Shown piece by piece: positions 7,374 through 14,859 of a stretch of DNA of 22,203 bases (the stretch's first letter is position 1; every line of letters begins with the position of its first letter). The stretch is from Spirochaetota bacterium (GTDB lineage Bacteria > Spirochaetota > Spirochaetia > Treponematales > Treponemataceae): contig JAKPSR010000242.1 in assembly GCA_029571425.1 (NCBI GenBank), positions 1 to 22,203 on the forward strand, read 5' to 3'. A program made the translations under genes and the position numbers. The notes under the pieces were generated by a model that searched no databases, was not told where the DNA came from, and saw nothing but the letters and a program-made list of their open reading frames with translations.

Positions 7374-7807
7374 ACGTACAGAAGATCAGGAACGGGCTGG
7401 TGATCGACCATATCCGCGCGGGCACGGGCCCCCGCATCTTCAACTGGCTCAAGCTCGATCGCGCGCCCTTCAGCGTCGCCCTCATCATGAACGTACCCTC
7501 GGGCCAGCTCGGTAAAAAGGATATCATCAAGATCGATAACGTGATCGACATCGACTACTCCGTGCTCGGGTTCATCGACCCGAACATCACGGTCAACGTC
7601 GTCGAGGACGAGCACGTAAGCCGGAAGATAACCTTGAACCTCCCCGAGCGGGTCGAGAACGTGATCCGCTGCCGGAATCCCCGCTGCATCACGAGCGCCG
7701 AGCCGGGCATCCCCCACGTCTTCCGCCTCGTGGACCGAAAGCGGGCCGAGTACTCCTGCGAGTACTGCGACGAGCTCTATCGCGCCGGCATCGGTGAGTT
7801 CCTGTGA
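7370..7807 (+). CDS. pyrI: Aspartate carbamoyltransferase regulatory subunit
   Basis: The 145-residue product matches PyrI. It has an N-terminal nucleotide-binding domain (GLVIDHI near 9, the [11 protein letters not shown] segment near 41) and a C-terminal zinc domain with C101, C106, C130 and C133. The cysteine spacing (5, 24, 3) is identical to E. coli C109/C114/C138/C141. It lets PyrB form the large holoenzyme controlled by nucleotides such as CTP and ATP. The ATG overlaps the pyrB stop, and the purine-rich stretch ahead (GGGGGGAAGAAAGG) can serve as ribosome site. PyrI in a bacterial pyr cluster implies allosteric rather than only transcriptional control. Confidence 0.95.
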   Translation: MNVQKIRNGLVIDHIRAGTGPRIFNWLKLDRAPFSVALIMNVPSGQLGKKDIIKIDNVIDIDYSVLGFIDPNITVNVVEDEHVSRKITLNLPERVENVIRCRNPRCITSAEPGIPHVFRLVDRKRAEYSCEYCDELYRAGIGEFL

Positions 7808-9174
7808 GCGGGATACTGATCCGGGGCGCCAGGCTCGTCGACGCGCGCACCGACGCGCGCGGCTCCCTACTCGCCGAGGACGGTAGGATCGTCGCCGTGC
7901 TCGCCGGCGCCGACGGCGAGGCGAGCATCCTGTCCCTCGCGCGAGACCCCGCCTCGGTCGAGACCGTCGACGCGCGGGGCGCCGTCCTGATGCCTTCGTT
8001 CATCGACCTTCACGCCCATTTCCGGGATCCCGGCTTCACCCATAAGGAGGATCTTGAATCCGGCTCGCGCGCCGCCGCCGCGGGCGGCTTCGGCACCCTC
8101 GTCCTGATGGCGAATACCGATCCGGTTTGCTCTGATCAGGCGGCCGCGGAGCGGAACCGCGCGCGCGTCGCCGAGATCGGCCTCGTCGACGCCTTTCAGG
8201 CAGTGAGCCTGACGCGCGATTTTGATGGTCGCGATACCTCGGCCCTCGCCGAGCTAGACCCCGCCGTCGTGCCGGTCGCGAGCGAGGACGGCCGCGAGGT
8301 CGCCTCCGCCCGCGTGATGCTCGAGGCGATGGAACGCTGCGCCCAGGCGGGCGTGCTCGTCTCCTGCCACTGCGAGGATCCCGAGCTCGCCCTCGCCGCC
8401 AAGCCCCACCGGGAGGCGGCGCTTCGCGCGCTCGCCCTCCGCGGCGACAACCGGTTCGGCGCCCTCGCTGGCTCGGCCGACTTCGAGCCGGTGCGCGCGA
8501 GCCTCGACGCCGCCGAGCGCTTACTACGCCTCGCCGAGAATACCATGACCGAGCGTAACCTCGCCCTCGCGGCGGCCGCGGCCTGCCCGACGCATATCGC
8601 CCACGTCAGCACCCGCGAGGCGGTCGAGGCGATACGTCGGACGCGGGCGAGGCTCCCGGGCCTCGTGTCCTGCGAGGTGACGCCCCATCACCTCGCCCTG
8701 ACCTCCCTCGTGCCCGCGATCGTCAACCCGCCCCTCCGCTCGGAGGATGATCGTCAGGCGCTGATCGCGGGCCTTCTTGACGGGACGATCGACGCGATCG
8801 CGACCGACCACGCCCCCCACACGGCGGAGGACAAAGCCTCCGGGGCGCCGGGCTTCTCCGGCCTCGAGACCGCCTTCGCCGTCTGCCACTCGGTTCTCGT
8901 CAAGACTGGCCGCATGGACCTTCGCCGCCTTTCCGCGCTGATGTCGGAGAACCCGGCCCGGATACTTGGTCTCGCGCGGGGCGCCCTTTCGCCCGGCCTC
9001 GACGCGGACTTCGTCCTCGTCGATCCCGACGCGGAATGGACGGTCGAGCCGATGGACGGCAAGCGGTGGCTCTCGCGCGGGAGGAACACCCCCTTCGTCG
9101 GGGAGAGGCTGACCGGCCTCGTCCTCGCGACGTATAAGCGCGGGCGCCTGGTGCATTCAAGGCCCCTTTCGTGA
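7804..9174 (+). CDS. pyrC: Dihydroorotase (class I, multifunctional-complex type)
   Basis: This amidohydrolase cyclises carbamoyl aspartate to dihydroorotate. The 456 residues are in the range of class I enzymes. Visible metal and substrate motifs are DLHAHFRDPG with H70, H72 and D75, SEDG at 160-163, CHCED with H189, AHVST, EVTPHH, NPPLRSEDDR, the catalytic-aspartate motif ATDHAPH, and GFSGLET. It starts at GTG 7804, overlapping the pyrI stop (GTGA) with GGTGAG 5 bases upstream. A 13-base gap separates it from pyrF, whose -10 box covers the pyrC stop codon. Confidence 0.95.
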   Translation: MSGILIRGARLVDARTDARGSLLAEDGRIVAVLAGADGEASILSLARDPASVETVDARGAVLMPSFIDLHAHFRDPGFTHKEDLESGSRAAAAGGFGTLVLMANTDPVCSDQAAAERNRARVAEIGLVDAFQAVSLTRDFDGRDTSALAELDPAVVPVASEDGREVASARVMLEAMERCAQAGVLVSCHCEDPELALAAKPHREAALRALALRGDNRFGALAGSADFEPVRASLDAAERLLRLAENTMTERNLALAAAAACPTHIAHVSTREAVEAIRRTRARLPGLVSCEVTPHHLALTSLVPAIVNPPLRSEDDRQALIAGLLDGTIDAIATDHAPHTAEDKASGAPGFSGLETAFAVCHSVLVKTGRMDLRRLSALMSENPARILGLARGALSPGLDADFVLVDPDAEWTVEPMDGKRWLSRGRNTPFVGERLTGLVLATYKRGRLVHSRPLS

Positions 9175-9180
9175 TAAAAT
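9172..9180 (+). promoter_or_regulatory. Extended -10 element before pyrF
   Basis: TGATAAAAT combines a TGn extension (9172-9174) with TAAAAT (9175-9180), 7 bases before the pyrF ATG. No good -35 box is seen, which extended -10 promoters tolerate. There is no Shine-Dalgarno in the GC-only gap CCCGCCC. A separate leaderless pyrF transcript is inferred. Confidence 0.5.
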
Positions 9181-9187
9181 CCCGCCC

Positions 9188-10123
9188 ATGAACACAAACG
9201 TCCACGCGATGGCGCGCCTGCAGGCGGCCGCGAGGGAACGGGGCCCGCTCTGCGTCGGGCTCGACACCGATCCCTCCTACCTTCCCCCCGAGATTCTCCG
9301 AATGTACGACACCCCCGCCGAGGCCGTACTCGCGTACAACCGCGCCCTGATCCGGGAGACGGCGCCGTCGACGGCGTGCTTCAAGGTCCAGATCGCCTAC
9401 TACGAGGCGATGGGCCTCGCCGGGCTCCGGGCATACGCAGAGACCGTCAAGGAGGTGCGCGCCGCCGGAATCGTCGCGATCTCCGACGTGAAGCGCGGGG
9501 ACATCGCCGACACCGCGAAGGCGTACGCGCGCGCCCACTTCGAGGGGGACTTCGAGACGGACATCGTGACGCTGAACCCGTACATGGGATTCGATACCCT
9601 TGAGCCCTTCGTCGAGTACGCGGAGAAAAAGGGGAAAGGAGCCTTCGTCCTTCTCCGGACCTCGAATCCCGGGATGCGCGACATCGAGTGGCTCGAGCTG
9701 GCCTCGGGCGGCGGACGTCGCGTGCTCGACGCGGTGGGCGATGGGCTCGCGGCGATCGGCAAGCGCCTGCGGCAGGGCTCCGGCTCAAGCGCCGGTTGTT
9801 CCCCGTTCGGCGCCGTCGTGGGATGCACGGAGGAAACAGAAGCGCGCGCACTCCGCGACCGCTACCCCGATACCTTCTTCCTGATTCCCGGCTACGGCGC
9901 GCAGGGAGGCGCCGCCCGCGTCGCGGCGACCCTTCTTGACCGCGCGGGCGGGACGGTTAACTCCTCGCGCGGCATCCTGACCGCGTGGAAGAAGGACGAG
10001 ACCCTCGATATCCGCGCGCGATCGGGATCCCTTACCCTCGACGACATCGTGGCCTCCGCCGCGCGCGCCGCCTTCGCCGCGAAGGCCGAGCTCCTCGCCG
10101 CCAAGAAGGCCCTGCATGGCTGA
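9188..10123 (+). CDS. pyrF: Orotidine 5'-phosphate decarboxylase (type 2 subfamily)
   Basis: It decarboxylates OMP to UMP, the last step to the first pyrimidine nucleotide. The 311-residue length and the motifs match the longer type 2 PyrF group rather than the roughly 240-residue E. coli type. Seen are GLDTDPS (24-30), FKVQIAYYE (65-73), the catalytic SDVKRGDI with K102 and D105, LNPYMGFDTL, PGYGAQGG and NSSRGI. The final codons overlap the pyrK start by 8 bases, so the two are translationally linked even though pyrF may also have its own promoter. Confidence 0.95.
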   Translation: MNTNVHAMARLQAAARERGPLCVGLDTDPSYLPPEILRMYDTPAEAVLAYNRALIRETAPSTACFKVQIAYYEAMGLAGLRAYAETVKEVRAAGIVAISDVKRGDIADTAKAYARAHFEGDFETDIVTLNPYMGFDTLEPFVEYAEKKGKGAFVLLRTSNPGMRDIEWLELASGGGRRVLDAVGDGLAAIGKRLRQGSGSSAGCSPFGAVVGCTEETEARALRDRYPDTFFLIPGYGAQGGAARVAATLLDRAGGTVNSSRGILTAWKKDETLDIRARSGSLTLDDIVASAARAAFAAKAELLAAKKALHG

Positions 10124-10931
10124 GTGCGCCGACGCCTACCCGCGCTTCGCGGGCGCCGTCCCCGTGCTCTCGAATAGGGAGATCGCCGCCGAGGTCTTCG
10201 AGCTTGCCGTCGGGCGAGCGTCGATCGACGGCGTCTCGGGCGATCGAGTCGACGCCCTGGTCCCGTCCCCGGTGCCCGGCCAATTCTTCATGCTTCGCGC
10301 GCGCCCTTCGGGCGTGCTTCTCGGCCGTCCGATCAGCGTCTACGCGCACGACGATCGATCGATCAGCTTTCTGATCCTTCGAAAGGGTAGGGGAACCGCC
10401 GAGCTCGCGGACCTTCGCCCAGGCGACTCCGTCGACGTGGTTGGCCCGATCGGCAACCGATTCGCCCTTCCCTCAGAACTCGATGGAATCCCCGCCGATG
10501 CCCGCGTCGCCGTAGTCGGCGGAGGGATCGGCGTCGCGCCGGTCGCCGGCTTCGCGACGACCTTGCCCGCTGGCTCCTTCGATTTCTACGCGTCCTTCCG
10601 CTCTCGCCCCTACGGCCTCGATGCCGTCGAGGGCAGGGCTCGACGATTCGTCATCACCACCGAGGACGGCTCCACCGGGACGAAGGGAATGCTCCCCGCC
10701 GTCTTCGACGCTTCCCAATACGACCTTGTCTACGCCTGCGGCCCGACCCCGATGCTAAAGTACGTTAAGGACGCGTGCGCGTCCGCCGGCTGTCGCGCCT
10801 ACCTGAGCCTCGAGCGGCACATGGCCTGCGGCGCCGGCGCCTGCCTCGGCTGCACGATCAGGACGACAGACGGAAACCGGCGCTGCTGCGTCGATGGGCC
10901 GGTCTTCGACGCGCGGGAGGTGATTCTATGA
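10116..10931 (+). CDS. pyrK: Dihydroorotate dehydrogenase electron-transfer subunit (FAD, [2Fe-2S])
   Basis: This ferredoxin-NADP reductase-like subunit passes electrons from PyrD to NAD+. In its 271 residues the flavin motif RPISVY is at 71-76, the nucleotide motif VVGGGIGVAP at 133-142, and YACGPTPML at 207-215. The iron-sulfur cysteines are C238, C243, C246 and C257 or C258, just before VDGPVF. The spacing to the last cysteine is shorter than in Lactococcus PyrK. It overlaps pyrF by 8 and pyrD by 4 bases. The PyrK/PyrD 1B pair is typical of bacteria that oxidise dihydroorotate with NAD+, which fits an anaerobic lifestyle. Confidence 0.95.
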   Translation: MAECADAYPRFAGAVPVLSNREIAAEVFELAVGRASIDGVSGDRVDALVPSPVPGQFFMLRARPSGVLLGRPISVYAHDDRSISFLILRKGRGTAELADLRPGDSVDVVGPIGNRFALPSELDGIPADARVAVVGGGIGVAPVAGFATTLPAGSFDFYASFRSRPYGLDAVEGRARRFVITTEDGSTGTKGMLPAVFDASQYDLVYACGPTPMLKYVKDACASAGCRAYLSLERHMACGAGACLGCTIRTTDGNRRCCVDGPVFDAREVIL

Positions 10932-11884
10932 GCGATCTTTCCGTGTCGGTCGCGGGAGTCGCGTTCCGGAACCCGGTCATCGCGGCCTCGGGAACCTTTG
11001 GGTACGGGACCGAGTACTCGCGCGTCGTCGACGTGCCACGCCTCGGCGGGATTTGCTCCAAAGGCCTAACCCTCGAGCCGAAGCCGGGAAACGCGGGGCA
11101 GAGGCTACTCGAGACGGCGTCCGGCTTGATCAACTCGATCGGGCTCGAGAACCCGGGCATACCGCACTTCATTGAGAACGAGCTTCCCACGATGCTCGCG
11201 CTCGGGCCCGTCGTCATCGCCAACCTCTCGGGCTCGACTCTCGAGACATACGTCGAGGGCGCGCGCCTTCTTGACGCCACGGCGGTGCCGATGATCGAGC
11301 TCAATATCTCCTGCCCGAACGTGAAGGCCGGCGGGATGGCCTGGGGGCTCGACTGCGACGCCGCCGCGACCGTGACCGCGGCCGTGCGCCGCGCGACTCG
11401 GAAGCCGCTGATGGTGAAGCTTTCGCCCAACGCGCCCCACCTCGTCGAGGTCGCGCGCGCCGTCGTCGGCGCTGGGGCCGACGCGCTCAGCCTGGTAAAC
11501 ACGTTTCAGGCCTTCGCGGTCGACATTGAGCGCGGGAAGCCGGTCTTCGACAACGTGACCGCCGGCCTCGCGGGTCCCGCGATCAAGCCGATCGCCCTTC
11601 GCATGGTGCGCGACGTCGCCCTCGGCGTGCCCGAGTGCGATCCCGATCGCGACCCCGAGCTCGGTGGGACCAAGCCCTTCGTGCCGATCGTGGGGCTCGG
11701 CGGCATCGCGAGTTGGCGGGACGCCGTCGAGTTCGTCATGGCCGGCGCGACAGCCGTCCAGGTCGGGACCTCGACCTTCGCGAACCCGAAGGCAATGGAG
11801 AAGATCGTCGACGGGATCGCGGCCTTCATGGACCGCAAGGGATACCGCCGCGTGTCGGATATGCGCGCTATCGCGCTGGGGTAA
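10928..11884 (+). CDS. pyrD: Dihydroorotate dehydrogenase, class 1B catalytic subunit
   Basis: This FMN enzyme oxidises dihydroorotate to orotate. The 318 residues carry NPVIAASGTFGYG near 15, SKGLT at 44, NSIGLENPG at 69-77, and the class 1 catalytic cysteine C129 in NISCPNVKAGG. GLGGI and a phosphate-binding GTSTFANP lie near the C-terminus. An acidic insertion (DPDRDPEL) lies before KPFVPIVGLGGI. The start is fixed by GGAGGTGAT (10916-10924), one of the best ribosome sites in the window. The stop is overlapped by 17 bases by the convergent MBL-fold gene, and no terminator is evident between them. Confidence 0.96.
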   Translation: MSDLSVSVAGVAFRNPVIAASGTFGYGTEYSRVVDVPRLGGICSKGLTLEPKPGNAGQRLLETASGLINSIGLENPGIPHFIENELPTMLALGPVVIANLSGSTLETYVEGARLLDATAVPMIELNISCPNVKAGGMAWGLDCDAAATVTAAVRRATRKPLMVKLSPNAPHLVEVARAVVGAGADALSLVNTFQAFAVDIERGKPVFDNVTAGLAGPAIKPIALRMVRDVALGVPECDPDRDPELGGTKPFVPIVGLGGIASWRDAVEFVMAGATAVQVGTSTFANPKAMEKIVDGIAAFMDRKGYRRVSDMRAIALG

Positions 11885-12635
11885 TCGGCCGCGAGAGAAA
11901 TTCCGCGAAGAGCGCGTCTGGCTTGTCGGATACCCCGTAGTGGCCGGTTAGCACGAGCGAGAGGCCCTTCAGCGACGCGAGGCGGTAGACCGACTCGTTC
12001 GCCCGCGCCTGATCCATCGTGAAGAACTCGTTGAACGGATCGATCCTCCCGTCCTGTATCGCGAAGGCGTCGCCCGTGAAGAGGTACTTCCCGTCGACGA
12101 TATACGCCGCCGAGCCGGGCGTGTGCCCCGGCGCCTCGACGATCTGCACGCGCCTGCCGTCGACCAATACCGCCTCGCCGTCCGAGAGCCAGACCGGCTC
12201 GACAGCAAGGGAATTCTTGAAGACGAAGGCGCGGTTGACCTTACCGGTCGCGATGTCCTTCTCGCGCTCCGAGACGAAGACCTTCGCGTTCGGGAACAGG
12301 GTGACGCCCCGCGCGTGATCCGAGTCCGAGTGCGTAAGGAACACCGCGCGAACGAGCGAAGGGTCGAAGCCTATGGCCGCGAATTCCTTGCGGGAATGCC
12401 CGGGGTCCCCGCCCGAGTCTATGGCGATCCATCCCGACGGGGTTTTGACGAGATAGTAGTTGACGATGCGGTTCCATATCGCGACGATCTCGGCGTTCAC
12501 CGCGCTCGTCGGGATAAGCTCGAATCGCGCGTATTCCTTCTTCATTCGCCGATCGACCGCGACGGACGCTATCAGCGCGACGACGATGATTACGATCGCG
12601 ATCCTTCCGATGATCCTCAATGGGTTCCTGTTCAT
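11868..12635 (-). CDS. Membrane-anchored metallo-beta-lactamase-fold hydrolase
   Basis: The 255-residue protein opens with a basic MNRNPLR and a hydrophobic helix (about 8-27) that would act as an uncleaved signal anchor, placing the enzyme outside the membrane or in the periplasm. The metal motif THSDSDH gives H102, D104, D106 and H107; further ligands are H171 in GHTPGS, D189 in TGDA and H232 in TGHYG. These define the MBL superfamily (glyoxalase II-like hydrolases). The substrate is unknown. TATAAT stands six bases before the ATG and there is no Shine-Dalgarno. It is divergent from the EamA gene and convergent with pyrD. Confidence 0.85.
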   Translation of the reverse strand: MNRNPLRIIGRIAIVIIVVALIASVAVDRRMKKEYARFELIPTSAVNAEIVAIWNRIVNYYLVKTPSGWIAIDSGGDPGHSRKEFAAIGFDPSLVRAVFLTHSDSDHARGVTLFPNAKVFVSEREKDIATGKVNRAFVFKNSLAVEPVWLSDGEAVLVDGRRVQIVEAPGHTPGSAAYIVDGKYLFTGDAFAIQDGRIDPFNEFFTMDQARANESVYRLASLKGLSLVLTGHYGVSDKPDALFAEFLSRPITPAR

Positions 12636-12641
12636 GGGGGA

Positions 12642-12647
12642 ATTATA
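12642..12647 (-). promoter_or_regulatory. -10 box six bases before the MBL-fold gene
   Basis: A perfect TATAAT on the minus strand is followed by TCCCCC and the ATG. No good -35 is found at 16-18 bp. The predicted +1 is the start codon. It overlaps the promoter region of the divergent EamA gene. Confidence 0.55.
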
Positions 12648-12672
12648 TACCCTTTCCGGTTTCCGCGCGATT

Positions 12673-12681
12673 TGATAGGAT
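12673..12681 (+). promoter_or_regulatory. Extended -10 element before the EamA gene
   Basis: TGATAGGAT (TGn plus TAGGAT, 12676-12681) ends five bases before the ATG at 12687. A weak TTTCCG (12653-12658) lies 17 bp upstream. The AGGA within it could alternatively be a ribosome site 7 bases from the start, so the leaderless reading is less certain here. Confidence 0.4.
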
Positions 12682-12686
12682 GGCCC

Positions 12687-13601
12687 ATGTGCGTACTCGG
12701 GGAGCTCGCTGCCTTCGGCACTTCCGTCTCGTGGACGGTCGGCGCCCTCGTCATGGAAAGCGCCGTGCGCCGGGTTGGCGTCATGGCCGTGAACGTCTTC
12801 AAGGTGAGCTTCGGCATCGTCTACCTCTGCCTGCTCGCCTTTGCCCTCTCAGGTAGGCCTTTCCCCTTAGACGTCTCGTTTGGCTCGTGGGGGCTCCTTT
12901 CGCTTTCATCCCTTTTCGGTTTCGTGATTGGGGACTACTTCCTTTTTACCGCCTACGCCCTCGTCGGCTCGCGCATCGCCATGCTTCTTATGTCGTCGTC
13001 GGTTCCGCTGACGGCGCTCGGCGCCTATCTTCTTTTCGGCGAGACCCTTGGGCCCTGGTCCGCGCTCGGTATGGCCCTGAGCGTCGCCGGGATCGGCCTG
13101 ACCGTCGCCTCGGGCGGGGGCTCGGCCGGCGAGCGACGTTCGCGCCTGCGCAGTGCCGAGGCCTCGGTGGCCTACGTTAAGGGGGTCGTCTTCGGCCTTC
13201 TTTCCGGGCTCTGCATGGCGATCGCGACCCTCTTCACCAAGAAGGGCGCCGCCGGCGTCGATCCCCTCGCCGCCACGCAAATACGCATACTCTGCGCCCT
13301 CGTCGGCTTCCTCGCCTTTTCCTGCCTTACCGGAAAGTCGCGCGAGGTGACCGCGGCCCTCCGTGACCGGCGGGCCATGATACTCATGGCCCTTGGCGGG
13401 GTCTTCGGTCCCTTCGTCGGCGTCGGGCTTCTCCTCTTCGCCATCCAAAACGCCGGGGCGGGCATCGTGTCGACCTTAAGCTCCTTCGCCCCGGTGCTGA
13501 TCATCCCCCCGTCGATCCTCATTTATAAGCGAAGGGTTGCCCTGGGCGAGATGCTGGGGGCAGCGATCGCCGTCGCCGGGCTCGCGATTCTCTTTATCTA
13601 G
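12687..13601 (+). CDS. EamA/DMT-family transporter
   Basis: The 304-residue integral membrane protein has two EamA repeats, at about residues 4-140 and 163-303, each with roughly five hydrophobic helices. They are joined by a charged linker (about 145-160, Arg/Ser-rich). Repeat signatures include GDYFLFTAYALVGSRIAML and the SSSVPLTALGAYLLFGE segment in the first half, matched by FAIQNAGAGIVSTLSSFAPV in the second. DMT transporters export metabolites such as amino acids; the substrate is not evident. An open frame continues about 560 bases upstream through the antisense of the MBL gene, but the family N-terminus begins at this ATG. It ends 48 bases before the DUF362 gene. Confidence 0.9.
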   Translation: MCVLGELAAFGTSVSWTVGALVMESAVRRVGVMAVNVFKVSFGIVYLCLLAFALSGRPFPLDVSFGSWGLLSLSSLFGFVIGDYFLFTAYALVGSRIAMLLMSSSVPLTALGAYLLFGETLGPWSALGMALSVAGIGLTVASGGGSAGERRSRLRSAEASVAYVKGVVFGLLSGLCMAIATLFTKKGAAGVDPLAATQIRILCALVGFLAFSCLTGKSREVTAALRDRRAMILMALGGVFGPFVGVGLLLFAIQNAGAGIVSTLSSFAPVLIIPPSILIYKRRVALGEMLGAAIAVAGLAILFI

Positions 13602-13618
13602 CCGCGTTACCGCGCGTA

Positions 13619-13627
13619 TGGTATTAT
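13619..13627 (+). promoter_or_regulatory. Extended -10 element before the DUF362 gene
   Basis: TGGTATTAT (TGn plus TATTAT, 13622-13627) gives a predicted start near 13634 and a leader of about 16 bases that carries GGAGG (13636-13640). No clear -35 is seen. In contrast to the leaderless set, this gene has a normal ribosome site. Confidence 0.45.
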
Positions 13628-13649
13628 TAGTTTCCGGAGGAAGCAAATT

Positions 13650-14768
13650 ATGAAGAAATCGGCCGTGCATTGGATCGACCTTAGGACGAACCCGACCATG
13701 ACGATCTTGAAGAAGCTCGACCGGCTGCTTCGCGCGGCTGGGGCCGCCGACCTCGACCTTGCCGAGAAGTACACGGCGCTGAAGATCCACCTCGGGGAGC
13801 CGGGAAACATGGCGACAATCCGGTCGCCCTACGTCGCCGTCGTCAGCTCCCTCGTCCGCGAGCTCGGCGGGAAGCCCTTCCTTACCGACGCGAATACCCT
13901 TTACTCGGGCCGCCGGCATAACGCGTATGACCACCTGCGCGCCGGCTACGCGAACGGTTATTCCTACGACGCGACCGGTTGCGACATCGTCATCGCCGAC
14001 GGGCTTAAGGGGAACGACTACGTCGATGTCCCCGTCGTCGGGGGAATCCACTGCGCCTTCGCCCGGATCGGCTCGGCGGTCGCCGAGGCCGACGCGGTCA
14101 TCTCCCTTAATCACTTTAAAGGCCACGAACTTACCGGCTTCGGCGGCGCGCTGAAAAACCTCGGGATGGGGGCGGCGAGCCGTTCCGGGAAGAAATTCCT
14201 CCACGAGGTGTCGCATCCGACCATCCATCGCGAGAACTGCACCGGCTGCGGGCTCTGCGTGAAGAACTGCGCCTCGAAGGCCATCGTCCTTGACGGGGAG
14301 CGGAAGGCGGTAATCGACCACGACCTCTGCGTGGGTTGCTGCCAGTGCGTCGCCGTCTGCCAGTTTTCGGCCGCGCGAGCGAGCGAGGGTTCGGCGAGCA
14401 GGGTGTGCAGCGAGCGGATCGCCGAGTATACCGAGGCTATCCTACGCGGCAAGCCGCACTTCCACGTCAACTTCGTGATGAACGTGTCGCCGAATTGCGA
14501 TTGCTGGGCGAATAACGACGCTCCCGTCGTCGCCGACATCGGGATATTCGCGAGCGCGGACCCCGTCGCCCTCGACCAAGCCTGCGTCGACGCGGTCAAC
14601 GCCGCCCCGGCGATCGCGGGCACGGCCCTGACCGACCGGGCCTACGGAGGCGTTGGGGAGAAATTCGGCCATATTCATCCTGATACCGATTGGTCCTTCG
14701 GGCTCGATCATGCCGTTCGCCTTGGCTTGGGTAGCCGGGAATACGAGCTGGTGAAAGTACAGGGTTAG
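13650..14768 (+). CDS. DUF362 domain protein with two [4Fe-4S] ferredoxin clusters
   Basis: Residues about 1-185 form the first part of a DUF362 domain (for example GCDIVIADGLKG and NHFKGHELTGFGGALKNLGMG). A bacterial-ferredoxin module follows with C197/C200/C203/C207 and C227/C230/C233/C237, both CxxCxxCxxxC. The DUF362 fold then resumes to the end with FASADPVALDQACVD. The 372 residues match this common anaerobe family, whose reaction is not well established; a redox role is inferred from the clusters. No signal peptide is seen, so it is likely cytosolic. GGAGGAAG lies before the start. The neighbours (transporter, acyl-CoA synthetase) do not reveal its partner. Confidence 0.88.
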   Translation: MKKSAVHWIDLRTNPTMTILKKLDRLLRAAGAADLDLAEKYTALKIHLGEPGNMATIRSPYVAVVSSLVRELGGKPFLTDANTLYSGRRHNAYDHLRAGYANGYSYDATGCDIVIADGLKGNDYVDVPVVGGIHCAFARIGSAVAEADAVISLNHFKGHELTGFGGALKNLGMGAASRSGKKFLHEVSHPTIHRENCTGCGLCVKNCASKAIVLDGERKAVIDHDLCVGCCQCVAVCQFSAARASEGSASRVCSERIAEYTEAILRGKPHFHVNFVMNVSPNCDCWANNDAPVVADIGIFASADPVALDQACVDAVNAAPAIAGTALTDRAYGGVGEKFGHIHPDTDWSFGLDHAVRLGLGSREYELVKVQG

Positions 14769-14776
14769 CCAATCCT

Positions 14777-14791
14777 GACATTCTGACAAAA
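14777..14791 (+). promoter_or_regulatory. Possible regulator site shared with the fabD promoter
   Basis: GACATTCT (14777-14784) and TGACAAAA (14784-14791) lie upstream of the acyl-CoA synthetase leader. Both 8-mers recur upstream of fabD, the second one inverted. The surrounding 91-base gap (14769-14859) has a TATACG that might be a weak -10, but no convincing promoter pair. Confidence 0.3.
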
Positions 14792-14807
14792 TATACGTTT
14801 TTGTTGC

Positions 14808-14859
14808 AACCTCGCCGGAATTCCTGTGTCTAAGACAAAAAGGTTCCAGCGAGGTTTTT
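14808..14859 (+). promoter_or_regulatory. Leader hairpin burying the ribosome site of the acyl-CoA synthetase gene
   Basis: AACCTCGC (14808-14815) pairs with GCGAGGTT (14849-14856). After one mismatch, GGAA (14817-14820) pairs with TTCC (14844-14847), giving 12 pairs. The loop holds a smaller stem TGTC-TAA-GACA (14827-14837). The only plausible Shine-Dalgarno, GAGG (14851-14854), is in the 3' arm, 5 bases from the ATG. The arm is followed by TTTTT, so the element also resembles a terminator or attenuator. A translational or attenuation switch is inferred. Confidence 0.55.

Noticed and set aside
10775..10927. Upstream extension of the pyrD frame inside pyrK
   Set aside because: The Arg-rich product matches nothing in PyrD, and a near-perfect ribosome site precedes ATG 10928.
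12123..12686. Upstream extension of the EamA frame to 12123
   Set aside because: It is antisense of the MBL-fold gene, has a charged composition unlike the transporter, and the family N-terminus begins at 12687.
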